Positions 1 through 9,756 of a stretch of DNA of 64,000 nt are shown piece by piece. Location of the stretch: the NCBI GenBank assembly GCA_016709765.1, contig JADJMD010000009.1, positions 248,001 to 312,000 on the forward strand. The letters are read 5' to 3'. Under the pieces are notes generated by a model. The model was not told where the DNA came from and made no database searches. It saw nothing but the letters and a program-made list of their open reading frames with translations. This DNA comes from Ignavibacteriales bacterium (GTDB lineage Bacteria > Bacteroidota > Ignavibacteria > Ignavibacteriales > Ignavibacteriaceae). A program made the translations under genes and the position numbers. Numbering within the stretch: position 1 is the stretch's first letter; the number at the start of each line of letters is the position of its first letter.

Positions 1-54
1 GATATGGGTACAGGAGAAACCAAGTCAATGGAGATTAAGTACTCAAGAAAATAA
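1..54 (+). CDS. C-terminal end of a gene cut by the window edge
   Basis: Frame 1 is open from the first base to a TAA at 52-54 and encodes about 17 residues ending in IKYSRK. The rho-independent terminator at 81-126 follows directly, which supports a real gene end here. The fragment is too short to assign to a family. Confidence 0.35.
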   Translation, partial: DMGTGETKSMEIKYSRK

Positions 55-80
55 TATCCCAGTTTAATCTTCACTATTCC

Positions 81-126
81 CTCTCCTTCCTTTAATTCAT
101 TTATTCTGAAGGAGAGTGATTTTTTA
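81..126 (+). terminator. rho-independent terminator
   Basis: A 9-bp perfect stem (CTCTCCTTC at 81-89, GAAGGAGAG at 108-116) is followed by TGATTTTTTA. It lies after the partial gene at 1-54 and before the HDOD gene, so it probably ends the upstream transcript. Confidence 0.7.
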
Positions 127-192
127 TCCAAGCATTGTTAAGAGTACCTGATTTAACTATTTTTTGTATAGTGCGATTATAAAATAAATAAA

Positions 193-1086
193 GTGGAATT
201 CAATTTGATTAGTGATCAGCAAACTAACAGCTTATACAAAGCAGAAGATATCTTAAACAAATTACAAAGTGTTTCCAATCTGCCTCCAATTCCTAAAGTA
301 CTTCAGGAAATCTCTCAATTATTTAATTCGCCCGATATATCTGCCCGAAAAGTAGAGATGATGGTTGAGAAGGATCCCTCTTTAACGTTAAAAGTGTTAT
401 CAGTTGCCAATTCCCCGTTGTATGGTTTACGAAGAAATGTAACAAGCATAAAAACGGCAGTTGTATTACTTGGCATGACAGAAATAAAATCAATCGTTAC
501 TTCTATCAGAATGGCTTCTACTATGAGAATGAAATCGGATAAATATTTTAATCCCGATAAATTCTTAAATCATTCGATGGTTGTTGGAATGCTTGCGCAA
601 AGAATGTCTAAAGATCTGGGATTTAACTTTGAAGGAGATGGTTTTGTAGCAGGTATGCTGCACGATATGGGAATTCTTATTATCCACGAATATCTTGCTA
701 ATGAATTTCTTCAAATTGTGGGGTACTCTGTTCAAAATCAAACTACGTTCTTGGAGGCTGAGTACAAAGTCTTGGGATTATCGCACCAGGAAATCGGTGA
801 GTTTCTCACGGATAAATGGTCACTTCCTTCAGTGCTTTCCGATGCACTACAATTTCATCATATACCTTCTAAATCAAAAGAAAATAATTTTCTTACCGCA
901 GTTTTACATGTAGCTGACTATGCCACCTGTAAATTTAATATGCCCGGTATTACGTGGGATGAAAATTACATCTTCGATGATTCCATAATTGAATTATTGA
1001 ATTTTTTATCTCCCGAAGGCGTAGATGAATTTGTTGAAGCGTATAAGGTAGATTACCTTGAAGCTGCTAAAGCACAAATGATATAA
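193..1086 (+). CDS. HDOD domain signalling protein
   Basis: 297 residues. An HDOD domain fills about residues 22-215: it opens with LPPIPKVLQEI, continues with the conserved block around VEKDPSLTLKVLSVANSPLYG, and has HDMG near residue 157. HDOD proteins are HD-superfamily relatives that mostly lack the full metal-binding set and act in signalling, chemotaxis or cell-cycle control; no output domain is present here. The frame opens with GTG at 193 and has no good Shine-Dalgarno site. The next in-frame ATG would cut into the domain, so GTG is preferred. It is monocistronic, behind a terminator. The family is clear; the pathway is unknown. Confidence 0.85.
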   Translation: MEFNLISDQQTNSLYKAEDILNKLQSVSNLPPIPKVLQEISQLFNSPDISARKVEMMVEKDPSLTLKVLSVANSPLYGLRRNVTSIKTAVVLLGMTEIKSIVTSIRMASTMRMKSDKYFNPDKFLNHSMVVGMLAQRMSKDLGFNFEGDGFVAGMLHDMGILIIHEYLANEFLQIVGYSVQNQTTFLEAEYKVLGLSHQEIGEFLTDKWSLPSVLSDALQFHHIPSKSKENNFLTAVLHVADYATCKFNMPGITWDENYIFDDSIIELLNFLSPEGVDEFVEAYKVDYLEAAKAQMI

Positions 1087-1202
1087 AAACAGTGATAACT
1101 GATTATCTTAGTTCTTCCTATTCACATTCTGACTAATTCTGGAATGTTTTCATTTATTCATAAAATAGTGTTGTTTCTTCATTCGCAAAATAATCAACAA
1201 CT

Positions 1203-1460
1203 TCAATAATTTTTTATAAATTCGTGATGAAAATTTGATCCAAGTCCTACAATCCAAATATTTCCATTTTGGTCGATATCCATACTTAAAAATCTATTAA
1301 TATTATACTTATTCAAGTTCTTTTGAATCTGTTGAGTGGAATAATGAGCCACTAAACCTGTTTGTAAATTAAGAATTACTATGCCATTTTCGCTTGAAAG
1401 AGCCCATAGATATCCGGATTTATCTGCAACCATACCAACTATATTAAAATAGTTAACCAT
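1203..1460 (-). pseudogene. remnant of a two-component-type beta-propeller protein
   Basis: 85 residues containing two blades of the Reg_prop type (ADKSGYLWALSSENGIVIL and DQNGNIWIVG). Such blades normally occur in long series in the periplasmic sensor of hybrid histidine kinases. The frame stays open about 15 codons upstream of the ATG and then meets a TAG. No signal peptide, kinase or further blades are found nearby. I read it as a decayed fragment of a much larger gene; a functional short protein is unlikely. Confidence 0.55.
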
Positions 1461-1577
1461 ATGATTTACTCGAATTAATTTTTCCCCTTCCCGAAATGAA
1501 TTCTGGTTAGGCTAGGTGTTTCCTCTCCCATTTCCCTTTATCTTTGCTAAGGATGACGAAGAGGAATGAGCAAGGAT

Positions 1578-2132
1578 TTAATGCAAAATTGCGGAATGAC
1601 TAAATGGCAATTTTGGTCCTTTAGTAATCTTAAATCCCGCTTGTTCTGCCTTCTTTAAAGTCGATTCAAATTCTTTTTTAGAAACGTGAAATAGTTTTGG
1701 TTCGATCAGAAGAAATCGACCATTTTCAAGAAGAGTATTTTTTAACAGTTTAAATAAATTATCTTTATCCGGCACTTCGTGAACCATATAAAATGCTAAA
1801 ATAAAATTAACTTTTTCCGGAATACTAAAACCATTTACCTCACTTTTAATAAGTTGAATTCTTGATTCTAATTCGGTTCCAGCAATTTTCTTTCTAATTA
1901 AATTCAACATTCCTTGTTGAAGATCAACAGAAAATACTTTTCCATTTTCTCCAATCATTTTAGCAATGTCAATAGAAAAGAAGCCAGGTCCGCAACCAAC
2001 ATCAAGAACTTTCATTCCATCTGTTAAATAAGGTGATAATAACTTTTGCGGATTTTGCAGCCACCTTCTAATTTTACTATCCAACGAGCCTGAAAGTTCT
2101 ACAGGACATACCCTAATTTTGGGATCAGTCAT
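1578..2132 (-). CDS. class I SAM-dependent methyltransferase
   Basis: 184 residues. Motif I is VLDVGCGPGFFS (about 43-54), the acidic end of strand 2 is VFSVD, and a post-motif segment reads ILAFYMVHEV. This is a complete small Rossmann-fold methyltransferase of the UbiE/Methyltransf_11 type with an N-terminal helix (RRWLQNPQKLL) seen in small arsenite- or menaquinone-methyltransferase-like proteins. It has no third cysteine cluster pointing to ArsM, so the substrate is not predictable. It is a single gene; the next gene on this strand is 180 bp away. Confidence 0.8.
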   Translation of the reverse strand: MTDPKIRVCPVELSGSLDSKIRRWLQNPQKLLSPYLTDGMKVLDVGCGPGFFSIDIAKMIGENGKVFSVDLQQGMLNLIRKKIAGTELESRIQLIKSEVNGFSIPEKVNFILAFYMVHEVPDKDNLFKLLKNTLLENGRFLLIEPKLFHVSKKEFESTLKKAEQAGFKITKGPKLPFSHSAILH

Positions 2133-2314
2133 AATAACCTCTAAGTTAAATTATTCTTATCATAGGTTCTTAACTCTAACGCTAATGAGAGATAATTATT
2201 AAATGAACCTAAGAAACTTAAATTTTTATTATTATAATCTCAATTAACAATTGGCAAGTGATTAATCCGATTGCCAGAAAAAAGTTTTAATCAGAGGTAA
2301 ACAAAGCGGAATTC

Positions 2315-3076
2315 TCACTCATATAAATTATTTATATCTTCATTAGCAATCTCAATAATTAGGTGTGCAATTTTATCAACTACATCATTAAAATATTTTT
2401 CACCTTTTTCTTTTGTTGCTTTGGCAGGATTACCTATACCAGTATCTGCTGTAACCTTTGACCATTTTCTTTCAGTCCACGCCCAACCTTCCTGAATTCC
2501 TTTAATCTTTATTATTTTCGCTTTCCCATTTCCTGCTTCAGTTAGAGGTAGAACTAAATCAGGTGACAAGTGCATAAGCAAACTTGTTTCCATTTCATCT
2601 GCGTGATCACCGTTATTCTCAAAATAACTTTCTTTTGGAAGAGCCGTAAACCAATTACAATAGCTTAAAAACATTTTTGGAAATTTTAGTCCAAGTTCCC
2701 TAAGTATAGGTTTAAAATCGTTACCTCCATGTCCATTAACTATTAAAAGTTTAAGAATATTTTGCCGATTTAGAACTTCAATTAAATCATTTAATATTGC
2801 AGCCTGCGTGCTTGGGTTAATATTCATATCAAGTTTAATATCAGTCTGCCCTGTATTAACGCCAAATGGAATTGTTGGAAGAACTACAATTTTTGCGCCT
2901 TTGTTAAAAGCTTTTTCGGCAGCAGATATTGCAATATTTTCAGATTCAATAACATCAGCGGAATATGGTAAATGATAGTTGTGAGCTTCTGTTGCTCCCC
3001 AGGGTAATATTGCAAGATCAATTGAACGTTCTTCAATATCTTTCCAGTTGTTTTCAGCAAGTATATATGGGCGCAT
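2315..3076 (-). CDS. creatininase family amidohydrolase
   Basis: About 253 residues. The creatininase fold is shown by LPWGATEAHNYHLPYSADV (metal ligands Glu, His and Asp), NGHGGND in the middle, and GDHADEMETSLLM with the second-metal Glu. The family includes creatinine amidohydrolase, archaeal FAPy deformylase-like enzymes and MftE-type peptidases, so the substrate is open. The frame can also start from a TTG four codons upstream (3088). I prefer the ATG at 3076 because the usual N-terminus of the family, RPYILAENNW, begins there. It stands alone. Confidence 0.8.
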   Translation of the reverse strand: MRPYILAENNWKDIEERSIDLAILPWGATEAHNYHLPYSADVIESENIAISAAEKAFNKGAKIVVLPTIPFGVNTGQTDIKLDMNINPSTQAAILNDLIEVLNRQNILKLLIVNGHGGNDFKPILRELGLKFPKMFLSYCNWFTALPKESYFENNGDHADEMETSLLMHLSPDLVLPLTEAGNGKAKIIKIKGIQEGWAWTERKWSKVTADTGIGNPAKATKEKGEKYFNDVVDKIAHLIIEIANEDINNLYE

Positions 3077-3188
3077 TATCTTATTCAATTCCTATGTTAT
3101 TAAAATATTCTTTGAAAACTTAGCGCAATAAAAAGTTTAAGTCAATTAGTAAAAGGCGTATAACAATCCCCTTTCAATTATCAAATCA

Positions 3189-4724
3189 TCAAATAAACAT
3201 TTTTATCTTTTGCCATATTTCATCAATTTTCATTTTCGGTTTACGGCATATAAATATATCAACATTTTCAAACGGCATACCGTATTTATCTGTGTGAGAA
3301 GCTGCGAATTCAACAGACTCAAAAAATTCTCTATTATCCTTTTTGTTTGATCCAATCACAATCCAGACAGTATTTGTGTCTACAAAATCAGGGTAACCCC
3401 AGAACCAGTAACTGTTATGCGCGGAAACAACAGGTGGAAGATTATAGGTCTTCCTATAATAATCTATCGCCCCTGCTTCACCATAATTCTGTCCGAATAT
3501 AACAACATTATTTTGTTCGGATTTAGGTAGAGACTTAAAAACTTGACTGGTTTGTAACGCAAGATTCTCCCATCCAAATCTATCACTGAAAAACTGAGGC
3601 AGAAGACCCAATTCACTTTTTTCAGAATTTTTTGGAGTCACTCCATGCCTAGCACTATAATTAATAAAAGCATCAACATTTAGCACCGGAATTGCAAAAG
3701 GTGTAGTAAAGATATAAAAAGGCAAAAGTATTATTAAAAGAACATATCCTAACCACTCACGCAGATAATTTTGAAACAGAATAGCAGCACCTGCAGCACC
3801 GATGGCTAATATCACGGGATACAAAATTCCCATATAGTAAGGTTTGCCATTATTGAATACGAAGATCAGAAAAATTGTAATATATATAATTCCAATTGCA
3901 ATAAAGCGTCTACCCTCTTTATTAAAAAATAAAAAATAAAATGCGGTTAGGAGAAAAAGAGAATTAAAAGGATTTAGTTCGTTTATAGAAATAAAGAAAA
4001 ATTCCACTAGGCCCATTGCTTTATTTTTATACAACGCAGCATTGTGAATGAAAGTGAGCGTTGGAAAACCATTAGCAAATTGCCAGATTATATTAGGAAG
4101 GAATATAATAACTGCTAATCCCGCCCCAATCCATAATTCTTTAGTAAGATAATTTTTTCTTAAACCTGTAAAAAGAAGAGCAAAAGTAAACCCTACACCA
4201 AGAAACAGGAATGTTAATTTATTTTGTAATCCAATTCCGAAAAGAATACCAATATAAATCCACAATTTTTTATCATCGGTTTTTATTAGCCTGATGAAAT
4301 AATAAAACGTAATTGTTGAAAGAAGAACATCAAATACATTCATAGAAAAATAACTTCCACCACCAAGAACAACACCGCAAAATAAAACGGAAACAGATGC
4401 TGTAATTTGTGCTAATCTTCCTCCTCCTAATTCACGTGTTATAATTCCAGCCATAAACACAGTAACACAAGAAGCAATATAAGCGAAAATTCTAATACCT
4501 AATATTGAATCTCCAAATAAACTGGTTGATATATTTAGAATTAGTAATGATAAAGGTGATTGATCTACATAACCGAATGCAAGATGACTAGAGCATTGCA
4601 GGTAGTAAAACTCATCCCTGAATAACCCGTAATTACCGGCAAATACAAGAAGCAAAATTAACTTAAAGAGTGAAATCGAAATAAGGATTACATTGTCTTT
4701 TGCTGAAGAATTTAATTTATTCAT
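3189..4724 (-). CDS. family 39-type membrane glycosyltransferase (PMT/ArnT-like)
   Basis: 511 residues and about ten hydrophobic membrane segments. The first periplasmic loop holds the family signature: an acidic pair in FRDEFYYLQCSSHLAFGYVD followed by QSPL. The C-terminal 130 residues form a soluble periplasmic domain. Enzymes of this fold use polyprenyl-phosphate sugars to modify lipid A, glycans or proteins. With no lipopolysaccharide or glycan genes beside it, acceptor and sugar cannot be named. It is preceded by the reverse-oriented hydrolase gene without overlap and is likely an independent transcript. Confidence 0.8.
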   Translation of the reverse strand: MNKLNSSAKDNVILISISLFKLILLLVFAGNYGLFRDEFYYLQCSSHLAFGYVDQSPLSLLILNISTSLFGDSILGIRIFAYIASCVTVFMAGIITRELGGGRLAQITASVSVLFCGVVLGGGSYFSMNVFDVLLSTITFYYFIRLIKTDDKKLWIYIGILFGIGLQNKLTFLFLGVGFTFALLFTGLRKNYLTKELWIGAGLAVIIFLPNIIWQFANGFPTLTFIHNAALYKNKAMGLVEFFFISINELNPFNSLFLLTAFYFLFFNKEGRRFIAIGIIYITIFLIFVFNNGKPYYMGILYPVILAIGAAGAAILFQNYLREWLGYVLLIILLPFYIFTTPFAIPVLNVDAFINYSARHGVTPKNSEKSELGLLPQFFSDRFGWENLALQTSQVFKSLPKSEQNNVVIFGQNYGEAGAIDYYRKTYNLPPVVSAHNSYWFWGYPDFVDTNTVWIVIGSNKKDNREFFESVEFAASHTDKYGMPFENVDIFICRKPKMKIDEIWQKIKMFI

Positions 4725-4788
4725 ATTAACATATCTCTAAAGTTTTCACCCTAAGTTATAAAATAAAAATCGATATATAGTAAAAATA

Positions 4789-6618
4789 TTAATAAGAGAT
4801 AATACTCATAGGCTTATTTTCATCACTAAGTATTTTATAAAGAATTGGATCTTGAAGAACAGATTTAATTTTAATAGTTTCACCATCAATCAACATTTCT
4901 GCATTTAGCAATCGAACACCATGACTGTAATCCACATAAGTATTTTTATGAATGTTAGTTAGGGGCTGTATCGGAGTGCCATCAAGTTTATGCCAACCGT
5001 AAATTACCACGTTGGCAGTTCTTAATGTATCAGCTATTTTATTACTAATAACAACATCTTTTTTTATTCCTCCAGTTAGTTGTCCAAGCATTCCTTCTGC
5101 ATCAATATATTGATTTTGAATTTCTTGATTATGATCCAGGAACTTTGCAACTAAAGTATTTTCATCACCAACAGGTTTATATGTAACCGGATCAAGTTTT
5201 ACGATGCAATGAGCATAAATATCATTAACAAGTTTGCGTGTAGGCATTACAGCACCAAAAAGATCAGCAATTTTTTGGGCTGTTTGTGGTCCCATCGGGA
5301 TTCTGCAAAAATCTTCATCTGATCCTACTGCAAGATAATCCGGCATAACTTCGTAAGTACAAAAGTGATCTTTACCAGCTGAATCCTTAAACGTGTTTGT
5401 AATCTTTGTAAGTGTTCTTAGAAATTCAGGAACGTTTCCAGCTGAAATCTCGTTATAAATTTCCTGTTCCCTTTCTTCAAAGCTCAAACTCATTATCTTA
5501 TTCATAAACTGGGAACCTGTTATAGAGCTGGTAGGTCTTGGTGGAATCATTAAAATATTAGTTAATATTTTCCCATCCTGAACTAAATGTGAATATGCAC
5601 GCTCACCAAAATATTTATAACCAACGCATTCCTGCTTTGTGCCTGAAAGTATTGATTGGATAAAACCGTTTAACTCAACTTGTACAGTATGTAGAATTAA
5701 TCTTTCAGGATTTTTTTTAAGAATAATTTTAATGCGTGAATTTAAAGCGGTGTAAGTTATAAACTCATCATTTTCATCAGTGGTAAATGTAAAAAAATTA
5801 TCCAGATAATCTTTAAGCATTTTGCTTCTAAACCACGTTCCACCTTTAGCACTTACAATCGGATTATCATTGTAAAGTGCAATGCTGTCGTTGTATGCTA
5901 TAACACTTAAATAATGTTCATCCGATTCGTTAAGCCAATTAACTATAAGCGGTCCATATTTATCATCATATCCGTAGTTACTATCTAAAAAAGAAATTCG
6001 CTCAATATTCATTGGTATTTCTCGAACACCATCTAAATAACCAAAAGTAAAACTACCGCCGCCGCTATGTCCTGTTAGAACAATGGAAGGATTATAATCC
6101 ATAAATAAAACTGTTAAATAATTAACTATGGAATCAATAATTGTAGCGTAATCAGAATGTTTGGATTTCCAGGAAGGCCAGCTTTTTTGAGAAGTTTCTA
6201 AATATGCAATTACCACATTATAATTTGTTAACTGGTTGCGAAGAAACCTGGTTTGTGCCCCGAGATGCTGAATATCGAAATGCCAATCATCTCCATCTTT
6301 TACTTTCTTCCCGATTGTTTGTTCGATTGAATTTCCATTCGGCAAGGCAAACAGAATTAATTTAGTAGGTTTGTTTATAATAAATTCTTTAACTGGTGGC
6401 GCATTAATTAGAATTTTGATATCGGGATTGAAATTAAAATTACAAACCTGTTCATTAAAATATGAGCTTGTTATAAAACCGGAAAGATTTATTACGTTAG
6501 ATAATATTTTAGTCTCTGATTGTAAGATTTTATTTTGTTGAGGAATACTAAAAGGATTTATTAAGAGAATAGTTAAAAGGTTTATAATTAGGAATCGTTT
6601 AGTTTTAATTAAGATCAT
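4789..6618 (-). CDS. exported protein with alpha/beta-hydrolase nucleophile elbow, unknown function
   Basis: About 609 residues from the ATG at 6618; a TTG at 6633 would add five. A hydrophobic N-terminus (KTKRFLIINLLTILLINPF) looks like a signal peptide or anchor. A nucleophile elbow, VLTGHSGGGS, lies near residue 185 after a strand ending in LTNYNVVIAYLE, which fits an alpha/beta-hydrolase. The C-terminal 250 residues match no family I recognise and include a segment (CTYEVMPDYLAVGSDEDFCR) that reads as a substrate or lid region. An esterase or peptidase is likely but unproven. Neighbours give no clue. Confidence 0.6.
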   Translation of the reverse strand: MILIKTKRFLIINLLTILLINPFSIPQQNKILQSETKILSNVINLSGFITSSYFNEQVCNFNFNPDIKILINAPPVKEFIINKPTKLILFALPNGNSIEQTIGKKVKDGDDWHFDIQHLGAQTRFLRNQLTNYNVVIAYLETSQKSWPSWKSKHSDYATIIDSIVNYLTVLFMDYNPSIVLTGHSGGGSFTFGYLDGVREIPMNIERISFLDSNYGYDDKYGPLIVNWLNESDEHYLSVIAYNDSIALYNDNPIVSAKGGTWFRSKMLKDYLDNFFTFTTDENDEFITYTALNSRIKIILKKNPERLILHTVQVELNGFIQSILSGTKQECVGYKYFGERAYSHLVQDGKILTNILMIPPRPTSSITGSQFMNKIMSLSFEEREQEIYNEISAGNVPEFLRTLTKITNTFKDSAGKDHFCTYEVMPDYLAVGSDEDFCRIPMGPQTAQKIADLFGAVMPTRKLVNDIYAHCIVKLDPVTYKPVGDENTLVAKFLDHNQEIQNQYIDAEGMLGQLTGGIKKDVVISNKIADTLRTANVVIYGWHKLDGTPIQPLTNIHKNTYVDYSHGVRLLNAEMLIDGETIKIKSVLQDPILYKILSDENKPMSIISY

Positions 6619-6706
6619 AATAATTAAGAGCAACTAGATAATAATTAATTTATTACGCAAAGTATCATATTTGTATAGCAAGTAAACTTTGTAAAACATA
6701 AAATAT

Positions 6707-7081
6707 TTACATTTTAAATAACTGTTTATAGCTTTCTCTGTTGTAGTATGCTACAAATGAGATCGCTAACACTAAAAATATCGCAATTGGTAAACCTTCA
6801 GGCGCAACAAAAACGTGAACAAAAAAGATATTAATAATTATTGGTGTAATTAAAACAGCGGCAAATACAACGAATCTGCCTGAAACAAACGCAATACCAC
6901 AAAGCAGTTCAATTAATTTTACTGTCGGCATAAGGTAAATAGATGCTGCAAGCCCCTCGCCAAATATTTTCATGGCGCCTGTAGGTTCCGGCGGAGTAAT
7001 TAAGTTAAATAAAAAAGTAATCGAGGCAAATAGAAACAAAAGCCCCATTAAACTGCGTACAATAATATAAGTAATTTTCAA
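6707..7081 (-). CDS. DoxX family membrane protein
   Basis: 124 residues with four membrane helices: VRSLMGLLFLFASITFLF, then a loop with GEGLAASIYLMPTVKLIELLCGIAFVSG, two further helices and a short charged tail. This is the DoxX/DUF417-like small four-helix fold. The start is TTG, chosen because AAGGAGAT sits at the right distance upstream and no upstream ATG is available. The role of the family is poorly defined (quinone or redox-associated membrane proteins). It is a single gene. Confidence 0.8.
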   Translation of the reverse strand: MKITYIIVRSLMGLLFLFASITFLFNLITPPEPTGAMKIFGEGLAASIYLMPTVKLIELLCGIAFVSGRFVVFAAVLITPIIINIFFVHVFVAPEGLPIAIFLVLAISFVAYYNRESYKQLFKM

Positions 7082-7199
7082 TATTTATCTCCTTAATAAT
7101 ATTTCAATGCATAATTAATACTTGCATTATAATGGAATTGGAAATTTATATCAAATTAAAGAAGTAGTTGATTTATTTTATCAAATATTAAAATAGAAG

Positions 7200-7220
7200 A
7201 TCCCGAAATAAATTCGGGAT
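7200..7220 (-). terminator. hairpin downstream of pepA, weak terminator candidate
   Basis: A perfect 8-bp stem (ATCCCGAA / TTCGGGAT) with a 5-nt loop lies 11 bases past the pepA stop. On the minus strand the following bases are only moderately T-rich, so termination may be inefficient. Confidence 0.4.
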
Positions 7221-7230
7221 TACAGAAGTA

Positions 7231-8751
7231 TTAAATTCTGTGTGATAAATAATCAAACAAAAGACGCACACCAAAACCCGTCATATATTTTTTAGTATAA
7301 CTTCTTGATGAATTATTCATTGCCGGACCTGCAATATCTAAATGCGTCCAAGGAATATTTTTGTCTACAAAATGTTCTAAGAATTTAGCCGCGGTAATTG
7401 CTCCAGCCCAGCGTGTACTGCCAAGATTTGCAACGTCTGCAACATCACTGTTAATTAACTCATTGAAATCATCCCACATTGGTAAACGCCACACGCGATC
7501 ATAAGTTGTAATTCCGCTTTTATAAAGATTACCTGCCATAGCATCATTCTTAGTAAACATACCGGCAACAAATTCACCAAGTGCAATTACACATGCGCCT
7601 GTAAGTGTTGCAAGATCAATAATTTGATCCGGTTTTAATTCAGAAGCATAATGCAAAGCATCGGCTAAAACAACTCTTCCTTCAGCATCAGTGTCTTCAA
7701 TCTCAACAGTTTTACCGTTTGATATTTTAATTACATCACCTGGCCTGACTGATTCTCCGGAAACCATATTTTCAGCGGAAGGAATTATTCCGTACAAATG
7801 AATGGGTAATTTATTTTTTGCAGCAGCAATCAAAGTTCCAACAACAACAGCGGCACCGGACATGTCAGCTTTCATTTCGCCCATTCCTTTTGAGGGTTTT
7901 ATTGATATACCTCCTGTATCAAAAGTAATTCCCTTACCAACTAATGCAATTGTTTTGGTTTTATTTTTTTTATTCTTTTTAGATTTGATAGTCGGTTTGT
8001 ATTCTAGAACTATAAATCTTGGTTTGTTACTGCTCCCCTGCCCGATTGCAATTAAGCCGCCCATTTTTCTTTTTTTAATTTCAGCATCACCAAAAACTTT
8101 TGCTTTTATACCAGTCTGTGTTACTTCATTAACAATCCGTTTGGCAAAAATATCGGGAGTTAAATTATTGGCAGGTTCGCTTTGTAAATCTCTTGTTAGA
8201 TAAACTGATGTAATTAATTTTTCAGCAACGGAAATTGAAGTTTTTATTTTTTTTTCGTTATCAGCATAAAAATAAACGTCAAGAACTTTGTTTTTATTTT
8301 TTTTTGATTTGTATTTATCAAATGAATAATTACCGAGTAAAACGCCTTCTGCAAATGTCTGATAATAATAGTCCTCAGAATCAAAATACTTTTTAATAGA
8401 TGAAAATGAAGGAATAATAATGTGCAGATTTTCTGTCATCTCATTTTTTAGATTAGCAATAAATTCCGCTAAATGATTTCTGAAATAATCAGCATTAAAT
8501 TTATCATCTAATTTTACTTTTGATAAAATCAGAGCATCAGGTTTACCCGATGGTTTAGTTACACGAATTTTACCGCCATCGTTTGATAAGAAATTTTTTC
8601 TCTGTAGTTCTGAAAATTTTATGTTAAATATTTTTTCCAAGTTTGGTAAGCTTTTGGCTAACTTATTATCATCAATTAAGTATTTAAGACTTATTGATAG
8701 TGGATTGTAAATAATTTTAGATCCACCAGTTTTAAGATTTATTTTGTACAT
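7231..8751 (-). CDS. pepA: leucyl aminopeptidase (M17)
   Basis: 506 residues. The C-terminal catalytic domain of M17 is intact: VGKGITFDTGG (Lys273 and Asp278 as metal and catalytic residues), KADMSGAAVV, and DTDAEGRVVLADAL (353-366) with the bicarbonate-site Arg359. The enzyme removes N-terminal residues from peptides in the cytoplasm and needs two metal ions. Two lysine/asparagine-rich insertions occur at about 148-155 and 257-267 and make it slightly longer than usual. It is the second gene of a pair, five bases after nrnA, so the two are very likely co-transcribed. Confidence 0.95.
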   Translation of the reverse strand: MYKINLKTGGSKIIYNPLSISLKYLIDDNKLAKSLPNLEKIFNIKFSELQRKNFLSNDGGKIRVTKPSGKPDALILSKVKLDDKFNADYFRNHLAEFIANLKNEMTENLHIIIPSFSSIKKYFDSEDYYYQTFAEGVLLGNYSFDKYKSKKNKNKVLDVYFYADNEKKIKTSISVAEKLITSVYLTRDLQSEPANNLTPDIFAKRIVNEVTQTGIKAKVFGDAEIKKRKMGGLIAIGQGSSNKPRFIVLEYKPTIKSKKNKKNKTKTIALVGKGITFDTGGISIKPSKGMGEMKADMSGAAVVVGTLIAAAKNKLPIHLYGIIPSAENMVSGESVRPGDVIKISNGKTVEIEDTDAEGRVVLADALHYASELKPDQIIDLATLTGACVIALGEFVAGMFTKNDAMAGNLYKSGITTYDRVWRLPMWDDFNELINSDVADVANLGSTRWAGAITAAKFLEHFVDKNIPWTHLDIAGPAMNNSSRSYTKKYMTGFGVRLLFDYLSHRI

Positions 8752-8756
8752 AAAAT

Positions 8757-9749
8757 TTACTTTCTGTTATTAAGATAAAGTTCTGCTTTAGAAAGGATTA
8801 CAGGGATCATTTCCAACATATTATTTGTAAAGAATCGAGCACCTGCAGCATTTGTATGTCCTCCGCCTCCAAATTCATTTGCAAGTTTATTCACGGGAAT
8901 ATCCCCTTTAGATCGAAAACTAACTTTAAATCCATTTTTAAGTTCTATGAATAAAATTCCAACAATAACATTTTCTATAGACAAAGTATAATTAACAAAA
9001 TTTTCTGTATCACTCTCTATCGCGCCAAGTTCTTTAAAATCTTTTTGGGTTATAACCATGTAACCTAATTGTGCATTATACTTAAGATTGATTGAATTTA
9101 AAGCTCTACCCAGCAATTTAACTTTACTAAATTTGCTCTGATCATATAGTTTATCATATACTTGTTCAGGATTTACGCCAAGCTTTAACAACTCAGCGAT
9201 AATTATGTGAACCTCAGAAGTAGTTCTATCAAACCTGAAAGAACCTGTATCCGTCATAATAGCAGCATAAAGAGGTTCTGCAATATTAAAATCTAATTCC
9301 ACAATTTTAGTTTGCTTAATAAAATCATAAATGATTTGACCTGTTGCACAACTTTCAGTATCAATAAAGAGATAATCAACAAACTCTTCAGGATCCTGAT
9401 GATGATCAAGACAAATTTTTAACTTACTGGATTTTCTAAAATGGTCTTCCATTCTAACTGTTCTATCAGCACGGTTAAAGTCCAAGGCAACTAATACATC
9501 AACTTCATTCAAAATACTTTTATGTTCTAATTCATCAAATCTCTGAATTATTTTTTCAGTATTTAAGAATTCCAGATTGTATGGAGTATAACTGTGATTT
9601 ATTATATAAATCTTTTTACCTAGTTTTTTTAATAAATGATAAAATGCAACTTCGGAACCAATTGCATCAGCATCTGGATTAACGTGTGTAGTTAATAGAA
9701 ACGATGAATTGTCCTGTATGATATGTTTTAGTTTTTCAAAATCAATCAT
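8757..9749 (-). CDS. nrnA: DHH-family oligoribonuclease / pAp phosphatase
   Basis: 330 residues. The DHH phosphoesterase domain shows TTHVNPDADAIGSE, ALDFNRADR and LDHHQDP as metal-binding motifs, and the DHHA1 domain ends in GGGGHTNAAGARF. NrnA-type enzymes degrade short oligoribonucleotides to mononucleotides and dephosphorylate 3'-phosphoadenosine 5'-phosphate, replacing Orn in many bacteria. It is the first gene of the nrnA-pepA pair, downstream of the strong terminator of the kor genes, so it should have its own promoter in 9797-9836 or read-through. Length and motifs are normal. Confidence 0.9.
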   Translation of the reverse strand: MIDFEKLKHIIQDNSSFLLTTHVNPDADAIGSEVAFYHLLKKLGKKIYIINHSYTPYNLEFLNTEKIIQRFDELEHKSILNEVDVLVALDFNRADRTVRMEDHFRKSSKLKICLDHHQDPEEFVDYLFIDTESCATGQIIYDFIKQTKIVELDFNIAEPLYAAIMTDTGSFRFDRTTSEVHIIIAELLKLGVNPEQVYDKLYDQSKFSKVKLLGRALNSINLKYNAQLGYMVITQKDFKELGAIESDTENFVNYTLSIENVIVGILFIELKNGFKVSFRSKGDIPVNKLANEFGGGGHTNAAGARFFTNNMLEMIPVILSKAELYLNNRK

Positions 9750-9756
9750 AAGTTTT

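Noticed and set aside
7802..8203. 133-residue plus-strand ORF
   Set aside because: Antisense shadow of pepA with biased hydrophobic composition.
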